DNA of 64,000 nucleotides from Iris pallida (taxonomy: Eukaryota > Streptophyta > Magnoliopsida > Asparagales > Iridaceae): assembly GCA_029216955.1 (NCBI GenBank), contig JANAVB010031417.1, positions 15,762,555 to 15,826,554 of the forward strand. Direction: 5' to 3'. This document shows positions 23,022 through 32,627 of the stretch, piece by piece. The notes beneath the pieces were generated by a model that ran no database searches, was not told where the DNA came from, and saw nothing but the letters and a program-made list of their open reading frames with translations. Position numbers and translations under genes: made by a program. Every line of letters starts with the position of its first letter. Positions within the stretch are counted from its first letter, which is position 1.

Positions 23022-25072
23022 CTATGGGAAGGATGTCGTCATCCCGACGATCTGTCTGCAGTACTCAAACTTTCCCCTTGGTAGAATCTTCGTGAACATA
23101 TCAGCTCCGTTGTCATCTATATGAACCTTCTCAAGCTCCGCGTCCTTCTTCTCAACCACATCCCGTATCCAGTGATACCGAGTCTCGATATGTTTGGACC
23201 GGCTATGAAACGTCTGATTCTTCACAAGATAGCACTCTGACTGTCGCAAAGCAAAGTATACTGTTCTTGCTTCAGTCCCATTTCCTGCAGCAGCTTCTTC
23301 ATCCACAACAGCTCCTTGCAAGCCTCCGTCGCCGCAATGTACTCTGCCTCTGTCGTCGACAAGGCAACACACTTCTGCAACCGCGACTGCCACGACACCG
23401 CTCCTCCCGCAAACATCATCACGTAGCCCGAAGTCGATCGCCTCGTGTCTACATCTCCAGCCATATCAGCGTCGGTATACCCAACCAGCTTCGGCTCGTC
23501 ACCACCAAAGGAAAGTCTCCAACCAGCAGTGCCCTGAAGATATCGCAGAATCCACTTGACCGCACTCCAATGTACCCTTCCAGGATTTGAAAGATACCTG
23601 CTAACCGTACCAACTGCATGAGCAATATCTGACCTCGTACACACCATAGCATACATAAGGCTCCCCACAGCTGAGGCATATGGAACCCACTCCATATCTT
23701 TCTTTTCGTCCTCGGTAGATGGACACTGCTCCTCAGTGAGCTTAAAGTGAGCCGCAAGAGGGGAACTCACTTTCTTCGACCCGTCCATCCCGAAACGCTG
23801 AAGTACCCGGTGAATGTACTTCTTTTGAGACAAGTGTAGCAGCTTGGACTCTCTCTCTCTCGGCTGATCTCCATCCCAAGAATAGTCTTCGCTGCGCCCA
23901 AATCCTTCATAGAGAAGGCCGCGCCCAGTTGGCGCTTCAACTCCGCTATCCTAGTGGCATTCCGACCCACTAATAGCATATCATCTACATAGAGCAATAA
24001 AATAATAAAATCATCCTCGACAAAATACCTCACAAATGCACAATGATCCGACGTCGTCCGTGCATAACCATGCTCCCCCATAAACGATTCGAACTTCCTG
24101 TACCACTGCCTCGGAGCTGCTTCAGACCATACAAGCTCTTCCTCAACCGGCAGACCAAATGTGACTTGCCCTTCTCACAGAATCCCTCTGGCTGCTCCAT
24201 GTACAACTCCTCCTCAAGATCACCGTGGAGGAATGCCGTCTTCACGTCCATCTGCTCGACCTCCAAGTCGAAACTGGCTGCTAATGCTAGCACCACCCGG
24301 ATAGACGAATGCTTGACGACAGGCGAAAAGATCTCATCATAATCCACGCCTTTCCGATGACCGTAGCCCTTGACTACCAGCCTCGCTTTGTATCGAGGGC
24401 GAGTAGCATCTTCCGTCTGCTTCACTCTGAACACCCATCGATTCTTCAAAGCCTTCTTGCCCTTTGGCAACCGCACCAGATCATAAGTGGAATTGGTGTG
24501 CAAGGAACTCATCTCCTCCTGCATAGCCACCATCCACTCCTGCCTGTGTTCGTCTTCCATAGCCTCTGCAAAACTTTCGGGCTCTCCCCCGTCAGTCAAT
24601 AGCACATACTCATCTGGTGAGTATCTCGTAGAAGGTAGACGATCCCCGTCACTTCTCCTCAAAGGAACCACTGGTGCTGGCTGTATACCTACAGCCTCCT
24701 CTCCTTCAGGAACTGCCTCCCCGGCATGTTCATCCTCCTGAGGGACACCCTGACCACCATTAGCAGGCTGATGATCAAGGTTGGGAGCAACTCCATGTAC
24801 TGGCTCCCCCATACTGGATCCTCTGCGATGTCCTCTGGAAACTGCTCGAAGCGAAATGACTCTAACTCAGGCAATTTCTCAGCCTCAGAAGGCGTCTCGG
24901 AATCCTGAGTGTTGGTCATGGTCTGATCCTCGACGAACACCACGTCCCTGCTTCTGTAGAGCTTTCCTTCCACTGGATCGTAGAGTCTATAGCCAAACTC
25001 ATCCTGATCGTAGCCGACAAAAATGCATCGCCTCGTCTTCGGCTCAAGTTTGGTCCTCTCATCCTTCGGTAC
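23022..25072 (-). pseudogene. Copia-C reverse transcriptase and RNase H (Ty1/copia, Tork-like)
   Basis: This is the C-terminal half of a copia polyprotein. It begins at the TAT1 insertion (PKDERTKLEPKTRRCIFVGY, the end of the integrase region). The reverse transcriptase follows, with WVFRVKQ, MDVKTAFLHGDLEEELYMEQPEGF and the catalytic LLLYVDDM. Then comes RNase H, with GYTDADMAGD, STSGYVMMFAGGAVSW, STTEAEYIA, and finally HIDTRYHWIRD-type and NGADMFTKILP segments. It is damaged by frameshifts near 24790, 24105 (one base missing at the KQAPRQW site), 23850 (CT repeat) and 23222. It is inactive and clearly more decayed than the Tat elements nested in it. The tork-like call rests on the RH/RT wording. 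Confidence 0.9.
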
Positions 25073-26011
25073 TGTTTTCCATAAAGAAATTCTCTTTATT
25101 GTTGTGTTTCTGGGAAAATTACAACTGTAGGAATCCGATCTAGAAGACGATCGCTTTATCCCTTGGACTATGCGAAGAAGAAAAGCTCTCAAAATTTTGA
25201 CAGTAGATATCAATGTATCTGTACAATGAATGAGAAAAAAACTCTATTTATAGAGTCAAAACAGTAACTGAAAAGATAACTACCTCACCACTGGTGCACT
25301 TGAAAAGTCACGCAGACTCTAAATACACGCAGGGTTAATGAGTAGTTACTGGACGTGGCCCGTAACTGTTGGACACATGGCATCAGTGCATGGGTCGTGT
25401 GCAAGTTACTGGGCACGCGAGAGAGAGATCGGTGGCATGGCTGCCATGTACTCCAGTTGAAATGAAATCCCGCTGACTTGCTGAAGGCAAAAATCCACGC
25501 AGATTCGTTGACGCAGACTCGTTGAAGGCGAAATCCACGCAAGCTTTGAAGAATAATACTTCAGAATTCACGCAGGCTTTGAGAAGAATAACTCAAAAGT
25601 CACGCAATGCTTTGAGGAAGGAGAAGATTCAGAATCCACGCAAACCGCCAGCTGTCTTGATTTGGCACGCTTCGTTTGACACAAAATCTCTGACATTGAT
25701 TATATTGTCAGCCGTATTAAATAAAGATAAGACCCAAAGTCACGCCAACTTGGTGAAGAGTGAGTCTTGCTAAGGAAGATTGCAAAAGACGGCTGTGATC
25801 TCTCGAGTTCTGTGCATACGTGGCATACGAGGAACGGTTCGACTGTTGTGTTGTCAGTCATTATGATTCTGACGTATGACTGAGCTGTCTCTGCGTGACT
25901 TCTAAAGGAGATGGCCAGGCAGAACTTAGCGTATCCTTTATGCTGCTTCTTGGATCACTCTGCGTGACTTGTTCTGATCAACTCAGCGTGACTTCATTTT
26001 TGAGGCCTACA
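25073..26011 (-). repeat. TAT1 3' LTR (motif-rich)
   Basis: 939 bp, TG...CA. It carries about fifteen copies of a CACGC(A/T)-type motif (for example AGTCACGCAGAC, TCCACGCAG and, inverted, CTGCGTGACTT), mostly in the U3 half. The U5 end (TTTCCATAAA...TTACAACTGTAGGAATC) is shared with TAT2. Confidence 0.9.
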
Positions 26012-26025
26012 AATTCCCCTTCAAA
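26012..26025 (-). promoter_or_regulatory. TAT1 polypurine tract
   Basis: TTTGAAGGGGAATT on the minus strand abuts the 3' LTR. Just inside (26020-26065) lies an inverted repeat, CAAAGTTTTCGAAA...TTTTCGAAATACTTTG, which is also kept beside the PPT of TAT2. Confidence 0.8.
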
Positions 26026-26247
26026 GTTTTCGAAAAATGATAAAATTTTCGAAATACTTTGAAATAGAGATGATGAAATGAAATCAGTCACGCTGAGATG
26101 ACTTTAAAATTTTTTCGGAAGTCGAAAAGACTTCGAAGTTCTTTGAAAATATCAAATGAACTTATTAAATGTCATAATGACTCTTTCGTTCTCCGAGACT
26201 GATTGCGTCCAATTTATGGTGGAATATGAACTGTCGACGAGATCTGT

Positions 26248-26255
26248 TATATAAA
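26248..26255 (+). promoter_or_regulatory. TATA box of TAT1 antisense gene 1
   Basis: TATATAAA lies 42 bp before the ATG at 26297 and reads toward the gene, against the direction of gag-pol. Confidence 0.65.
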
Positions 26256-26296
26256 CAGGAAGAGATTCTCAGTTTTGACATTCATCTCTCGAAAAT

Positions 26297-26584
26297 ATGA
26301 CCCCAAAGGAAGCAGCTGAAGAGGAAGCACGCAAGTTGGGCTTTTGTTCCCATGGTGACCCCACTTTTGGGGGCAAAGAACCCGAACCTGTCGTCATCGA
26401 GCTCAAGGACGACTCCACGCAGTTAGCCAAGAATCTCTTGAGCTACTTTGGATTGGATGGCTCGTCTTCTTCTGATGGGCGGAGCCTTATGGAGAAGCGT
26501 GAAATGCTCGAGACTCTGTTGCATCGCCTGGGAGTTAAGAGCGTAGAGGAGTTAGGCATCAAACTTAGCCGCTCTAGAAAATAG
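26297..26584 (+). CDS. TAT1 antisense gene 1, unknown 95-residue protein
   Basis: An intact 95-codon frame, ATG to TAG, on the strand opposite to gag-pol, 286 bp inside the 3' LTR. The product is acidic and helical-looking: an N-terminal EEEARK stretch, a central VVIELKDDSTQ, a Ser-rich linker and a C-terminal LLHRLGVKSVEELG helix-turn-helix-like pair. I recognise no family. Coding potential is supported by a clean TATA box at the right distance, a good AAAATATGACC context and a polyadenylation-prone AT-rich downstream region. It carries two CACGC motifs. It may be a regulatory accessory gene of the element; that role is inferred from position only. Confidence 0.6.
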   Translation: MTPKEAAEEEARKLGFCSHGDPTFGGKEPEPVVIELKDDSTQLAKNLLSYFGLDGSSSSDGRSLMEKREMLETLLHRLGVKSVEELGIKLSRSRK

Positions 26585-26927
26585 AGCGTAACTTTCTACG
26601 CTTTTGTTACACTTTTCTGTTTTGTCTTTTTGTAAGGCCATCAGTGCCTGTTTAAAGAATGAAGTACAACTTTTGTGTTTGATCTACGTGCCTTTTAATG
26701 AAGAATATTATTAGCACACTTTGACTGTTTCCAATGTTGCACTGTCTCCCGAAGTACACGTGACACTCATTCCACAATTTACGAGCGCTATTTATGCGGA
26801 TCTTTTCCAAGAATAGACCTGCACTTAACCCTTTAAATAGATGGATGAACTCCACACAAACTCATCTTCCCATTCTTCTTCCTCTCTTCTGAGAATGAAC
26901 TTTCTGTGAGAAGAAAATAGGAAAGCC

Positions 26928-27237
26928 ATGTTGTCTGATGTTCGACTTCTGTGTACGCTACCAGACATGGGTCTGTCAATCCTTAGCAGCAGACACAGCG
27001 GTAAGTTCAATATACACGCATTGAATTTTTGTTTGCTAAAGACAAATTCATCTTCCTGAAATGAACAGAATGCATCTGTCTTTGCTTGGCCAATTTCTGT
27101 TGGCTGATTTTTCCTTACTGTTTCTTGCAGAATTTTGGCTGAAAATTTTCTTCAGAACTGGCATTGGGGATGTGGATGCTGTGGAGAATATCCTGCTGAC
27201 ATCTACATCAGGGAGCTCATACGCTTTTAACGCGTAA
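26928..27237 (+). CDS. TAT1 antisense gene 2, small two-exon gene
   Basis: Exon 1 is 26928-27000 (ATG, 73 nt), ending at the strong donor G/GTAAGT. The intron is 27001-27130, ending TTTCTTGCAG. Exon 2 is 27131-27237 and stops at TAA 27235-27237. The spliced frame encodes 59 residues (MLSDVRLLCTLPDMG... then EFWLKIFFRTGIGD). A TTTAAATA box lies at 26832-26839. The phases match across the junction, which argues for a real spliced gene rather than chance, but the product is short and unrecognised. It lies between antisense gene 1 and the hairpin array. Confidence 0.5.
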
Positions 27238-27271
27238 ATCAGACAACTCAGAACTCTTCGTGAGATAGAAG

Positions 27272-27542
27272 GGTCTTCCTTAGATGGTAGGAAGAGCCTT
27301 TATACACGAGAGTTGGATGGTGGAGTCAACTCTACTACCGAGAGATTGGGTAGTAGAGTTCCTTTTACGGGAGAACTAGGAATTGTATCCCAAGGTTGGA
27401 TACATTCCTGTTTCCTCTGAAAGGTCGCTCCTAATCCACCAGTTGTATTGGCACAACACGTTTTCGTGTTGCCCTACTCTGTGGTTCTCCTCTCGTCTGA
27501 GAGATAAGACCAGAGTTTGATTCCTGCTGGACACCCAGGAAT
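27272..27542. ncRNA. Cluster of six consecutive stem-loops
   Basis: Six adjacent hairpins within 271 bp. H1 27272-27298 (CTTCCT/AGGAAG core). H2 27328-27360 (perfect 12-bp AACTCTACTACC/GGTAGTAGAGTT, 9-nt loop). H3 27378-27409 (AGGAA, one bulge, TGTATCC/GGATACA, TTCCT). H4 27450-27473 (GGC, bulge, AACACG/CGTGTTGCC, TTTT loop). H5 27482-27512 (TGGT and CTCTC arms). H6 27520-27542 (ATTCCTG/CAGGAAT). The stems differ in sequence, so this is not one repeat. Chance is unlikely. Which strand is transcribed is unknown; it may be a structured RNA of the element. Confidence 0.6.
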
Positions 27543-28135
27543 TGCCACAAACAACGAGATTGCCAGAGAAGATCCAAGAAGAAATAGATCTCAGTTGTAC
27601 ATAGAATGAAAATCCAAGATTTAATAGATTTCCATTATGATTTGTAAGAAAGTCTAAGAAATATAATAGACTTTTTGTGGTAAAATGGGAATGGAAATGA
27701 CAATTCTTCTATGCTCAATAATTCGTATTTGTGGATGAATTGTGGACATGATAGATAATAAAATCATCTTTTCTGTTTTAGAGTATATATTATCAGAGGT
27801 ATTATGGACGTGATAATATATAGGAACTCGAAAGAAAATAGATTGATTTCTATGCAGAGGTCAAAATATGACAATGAGAGTAGATTCGGAATTGATTCAG
27901 ATGTATGAAAACGTGATCAATAACGAATCCCCACTTAATGAACTGATAGAAGATTATGAACGGACGAACCGTTAGGAAATGAAGAACAGATGAACTGTCG
28001 AGTGAATGTAATAAATGAACAGACGAACCGTCAAGTATTAATGAACATGTGAAACGTCGGATGAATGTGAGAAATGAATGGATGAATTGAATATCGGGAA
28101 AGAATACGTCCCTTCGATCCTTGTAACCATATGCC
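27543..28135. other. TAT1 3' region, non-coding with degenerate repeats
   Basis: AT-rich. It has another hairpin at 27649-27674 (AAGTCTA/TAGACTT). A string like TCAGAGGTATTATGGACGTGAT near 27793 recurs as variants at 28649 and at 46787 in TAT2. A degenerate array built on GAACAGACGAACCGTC lies at about 27955-28090. Confidence 0.5.
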
Positions 28136-28143
28136 TATAAATA
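28136..28143 (+). promoter_or_regulatory. TATA box of TAT1 antisense gene 3
   Basis: TATAAATA lies 39 bp upstream of the ATG at 28182, directed opposite to gag-pol. Confidence 0.65.
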
Positions 28144-28181
28144 GAGCATATATTTGAATAGAAGGATCGCATTTATCCATA

Positions 28182-28478
28182 ATGTCTTCTGAAGAGAACA
28201 TAAAGAAGGCTGAAGTCGCCCCCGAAGCTACTGAAGGTGTTAAAGAACATCCACCTCCGCAGAAGAAGGAAATGGGCGAAAGCTCGTCTACTCCCAAGCC
28301 GCCGAAAGATATCCTGGACTTCCTGGTCGAACCAGGAGAAACCGAAGAAGAAGAAGCAATGAGGCTGGCTGCCTGTCAATTCTTGGTGCGGTCAGGAAAA
28401 GATGTACTCAATTCTTTTGCTGATTATGTATGTGGTTCTCGTCCCAAATATGAAAGGGATTACAGTGATCTTCCATGA
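28182..28478 (+). CDS. TAT1 antisense gene 3, unknown acidic 98-residue protein
   Basis: An intact frame, ATG to TGA. The N-terminal half is Glu/Lys/Pro-rich and probably disordered (EENIKKAEVAPEATE). The C-terminal half looks folded: DILDFLVEPGETEEEEAMR, then LAACQFLVRSGKDVLNSFAD and a basic-aromatic tail. There is no recognised domain. It sits 334 bp beyond the end of pol, transcribed toward it, so the two could produce overlapping convergent transcripts. No counterpart is visible at this place in TAT2. Confidence 0.55.
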   Translation: MSSEENIKKAEVAPEATEGVKEHPPPQKKEMGESSSTPKPPKDILDFLVEPGETEEEEAMRLAACQFLVRSGKDVLNSFADYVCGSRPKYERDYSDLP

Positions 28479-28812
28479 TGATGTACTCTTTTTCTTGAAG
28501 AATTTATCTCAAATAAACTCCGTTTAAGGAAACTTTGTTTACGATATATCCTTCCCACTTTATATTTTTGCCTTTATTCATTGATCTTTTGACTCAGAAA
28601 TCAGAAAGACTAAATATCATTTTCATAAATATGATATTGAGATAGAAAATTCAGAGGTAATATGGACATGATTTCTGGATATCAAATTTGTTGAGAAAAC
28701 GATACAAAGTAGAATACCTATCTCCACTGGGGATAATAGATATCAGAATGATTCTTCGGAAAGAACAATGAAACAGCTGGAGAATGATGGGAGGACAATC
28801 TTGATAAAAATA
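28479..28812. other. TAT1 region downstream of pol, no gene
   Basis: AT-rich. It shares AGATAGAAAATTCAGAGG then TATGGACATGAT with the equivalent region of TAT2 (46770-46810), so it is a conserved non-coding piece of the family. Confidence 0.5.
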
Positions 28813-31800
28813 TTAAACGTAGTACTTCTTCAAGAATTTGCCGTTGATGGGCATCATAGTGGCTTTACCATCTAGAGTAGTGAGTTGATAAGCCCCATTA
28901 GAAAAGATCTTATTGACAATGAATGGACCTTCCCATTTTGCATCAAACTTGCCCTTACTCATGTGTGTCATAGTCATCGGGCGTCTGACAGTAAGCACAA
29001 GTTCTCCTTTCTGAAATGTTCGAATTCTGCCTTTCTTGTTAAAAGCCCTTGAAATTCTAGCTTGATAGAAATTCAATATTCTGTTGAGCAGATAAACGCT
29101 TTTCATCCAGAGCCTCCAATTCTTGAAGTCGAAGACGATCATTATTTTCAGCAGTGAGTTCATTATCGATTGCTATCCTTAAAGAAGGAATTTGAATCTC
29201 TAATGGGAGAACAGCCTCAGATCCGTACACCAGAGAGAAAGGTGTACACTTAGTAGCATTACGGACTGTAGTGCGATAAGCCCACAAGCATTCCCCGAGC
29301 TTGTCACTCCAATTACGTTTGTTAGTGGAGACAAACTTCTTTAGGAGTTTGATGATAGTCTTGTTGAAAGCTTCTGTCAATCCGTTAGCTGCTGGATTAT
29401 ATGCGGTAGAAGCCACATTATTGATCCGGTGATCGTCACAGAATCGAGTAAATTTCTGGCTGACGAACTGTGGTCCGTTATCATGAACAATGCGTCGAGG
29501 AACACCAAATCTGTAGATGACGTGGTGCTTAATAAAGCTGATGACATTAGACGTCTTAACTTCAGATAAAGGAATGGCTTCAGCCCATTTGGAGAAGTAA
29601 TCGGTTATTGCGAGAATGAACCGATGACCTTTAGATGACGGTAGATTGATCGGGCCGACAATGTCCATGCCCCAAGCTTCGAAGGGCCATGATGCTGCCG
29701 TCGGATGTAGAAATTTCGAAGGTTGATGTATAAAATCCGCATGAATTTGGTAAGCTTTGCATTTCCTTGCATATTCAATGGCATCTGATACCATAGTTGG
29801 CCAATAATAACCCATCCGTCGAATACGGTCTTGAAGTTTTGGCCCATGTTGATGCGCTCCACAAATTCCATCATGTGCTTCACGAATAACTTGTTGGGCT
29901 TCATCACCGGCAATGCACCGAAGGAGTAAACCATCATAAGCTCGACGATATAAGGTCTTTGTTGTATGATTGTAATAGAATCTGAGTGATCGTCGTCTGA
30001 TAGATGCTGCCTCACTCGGATCATCCGGAAGAATATCATATAATACGAGATCTAAGAAAGGAAGTCTCCAATCTTTATCCGTATTCTGATTCTCAGTCGA
30101 GTTACTGAAGATGAATTCCATGCTGGAATCGGATGAAGATGACATCGATTTACGACTGAATCCAAATCCTCTTGTTGTGTTGACGTCATGAGATGTTGAT
30201 TCTTCAATGTCAACTGGAAGTCCTAGAGTCAAGTTATTTTCAAGATGAAATAATTCTCGATTACGAACAACAATCATTTGTTGCCGTCTGATTGGGATAG
30301 CCAGCACCGCTGCAAGATTAGCAAGGGCATCAGCTTCTGTGTTACATGCTCGCCTAACATATTCAATGAAGAATTCCTTAAATGATGAGGCCATAGATAT
30401 GGCTGTTTTATGATAAGGAACCAGATCTTGATGGCGAACTTCATAAGTACCCCTGATCTGATTGACAATAAGTTTAGAGTCTCCATACGCCTCCAAATAT
30501 TGAATATTCAGATGTTTAGCGAGTTGAAGACCAATAAGTAATGTGTTGTACTCAGCTACATTGTTTGAACACGGCTGATCGAGAGAATAAGCTCTTTGGA
30601 TGGCAAGACCTTCTGGCGATACAAGAACAATTCCAACTCCAGCGACAATATCGCCATTAGGACCAATTCTTGATGCTCCATCAAAGAATAGACGCCAAGT
30701 AGGATCTTCTTCAGCAATTTGATTTGAATCTATGACTTCATCTGGGATTTCATCATAGAGTTTTGAATTTTCTGGAATTGAGTGAGCAGCCAGAAAATCA
30801 GCTAAAGCTTGTCCTTTGACTGATTTCTGAGGAATATAGTGCATGTCATACTGAGCAAGTAGGATTCCCCAGTTAGCCAATCGAGAATTCAAAACACTGG
30901 GTTTCTTCATCATGATCCGTATAGGATTGATCCTGGAGATGACATGAATAGTCTGGCCAATGATATAATGACGTGTCTTTTGGACAGCAAACATCAAGGC
31001 TAGACATTCTTTTTCAACCGGTGAATATCGAGGTTCAGCTCCGGTCATAGTAGGCTGAGATAATAAATGGCTTGTTCATGGCCATTTTGATTCTTTTGAG
31101 CAAGTAATGCACCCAATGAATGACTCATTGCTCGAGTATAGAGGAGGAACGGTATTCCTGAGACGGGAGGTACCAATACTGGAGGGCTCATCAGATATTG
31201 TTTTATATCATCGAATGCTTTCTGACATTCATCATTCCAGACAAAAGAGACACCTTTCTTCATAAGTTTGTTGAATGGTCTGCAGCGTCCTGATAAATTA
31301 GAGATAAATCTCCTGATATAAGCGATTCTTCCTTGAAATCCTCGTAGCTCTTTTAAGGTGCGTGGAGGACGCATCTCTTGGATGGCTTTGATCTTCTCGG
31401 GATCCACGTGTATACCTTTAGAGGTAATGACGAAGCCGAGAAATTTACCACTAGAGACGTCTAAGAAGGACTTAGTAGGGTTCATCTTTAATTGATGCTT
31501 ACGCATTAGATCAAATATAGTCTTCAAATCTTGGATATGATCCTCCTTTTGTCGACTTTTGACTGCAATATCATCAACATAGCATTCGACTATTTTCGCA
31601 AATGTTCACGGAATATAGTGCTCATAGCTCGTTGATAAGTTGCTCCTACATTCTTGAGACCGAATGGCATAACTGTATAACAGTATGTACCAATCGACGT
31701 TCTGAAAGAAGTGTGCTTCTCGTCTTCTGGAAATATTTTGATCTGATTGTACCCAGAATACCCGTCCATGAATGACATTCGTTCAAATCCACAGGTATTA

Positions 31801-32627
31801 TCAACCATGACATCAGTGATTGGTAGAGGGAATTCGTCTTTAGGACATGCCGCATTGAGATCGCGGAAGTCTATGCATACTCTGATCTTGCCAGTCTTTT
31901 TAAGAACAGGAACAATATTGGCCACCCAATCGGGATGTTGTTCTTCTCTAATAAACCCAGAGGTAATGAGTTTATTGACTTCAGCTTCAATTGCATCCAT
32001 GATGTCTGGACGAAATCGTCGCTGTTGTTGTTTGACCGGTTTAGCATTCGGCAAGATGTTGAGTTTGTGAGTTGCAATCTGTGGATCAAGACCTGGCATA
32101 TCTTCATAACTCCAAGCAAAGACATCAATGTATTCACGAATGAGTTTGATCATGTCTTTCTTATCAGTTTCTGAAAGACTTTCACTGATGAATATTGGTT
32201 TGGGAGATCCCTCTTCACCAATATCTATTTGAACAAGTTTATCTTCAGTCGGAGGTTCTTTTTGCTCGAAACGGAACTCCCATTGATTATCTAATCTTTA
32301 GGCCCACTGTTTTGATTCAGGTGAGATTTTAAACTCTTCTTCGTCTTCATCACTTTCTTCAGAATGGTCAATGGAAACCATATTGGAAGACAGAAGGTTG
32401 CAATAGAAGTCACCGATACTCGTATCGGAATCCCAAGAAGTAGTACTAGAAGAATCAGATCTCTTATCTTCGTCAGACTCAGGATCTTCATGGATAATAT
32501 TGATGAAAGGAGTAGGAGCAGTATAACCCAATCCGCATTTTGTCCTTCCATATTTCAAAAGAGGAATCCGGACAGGTATTTTTCTTCCTTTTCCATTATT
32601 GAGGCCAGTCCTGAAGTCATAGCCCAT
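28813..32627 (-). pseudogene. TAT1 pol: RT, RNase H, archaeal-type RNase H, integrase
   Basis: The polymerase half of the Tat polyprotein. Order: G-patch-like segment (GYDFRTGLNNGKGRK), linker, RT (DFRDLNAACPKDEFPLP, SFMDGYSGYNQI, YVDDIAVKS), RNase H (HSLGALLAQ, RYSPVEKECLAL), archaeal-type RNase H (FFDGASRIGPNG, SNNVAEYN, GDSKLIVNQI, TEADALANLA), then integrase (zinc-binding H/C region, WGMDIVGP, HDNGPQFVS, NPAANGLTEAFNK) with a basic C-terminal domain (MTMTHMSKGKFDAKWEGPF). Lesions relative to TAT2: TAA at 32298-32300 in place of Gln; 1-nt losses near 31594 (A-run) and 31050; a 1-nt gain near 29074. The domain set is that of a complete Tat pol, but the copy is dead. Confidence 0.93.

Noticed and set aside
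24689..25213. Continuous open frame spanning the TAT1 LTR and copia sequence
   Set aside because: It is a junction artefact: the LTR end happens to be open and in frame with the copia fragment after the insertion site.
32298..32627. Independent G-patch protein gene in TAT1
   Set aside because: It is the continuation of gag-protease after a 1-nt loss; TAT2 has it in the same frame as the polyprotein.
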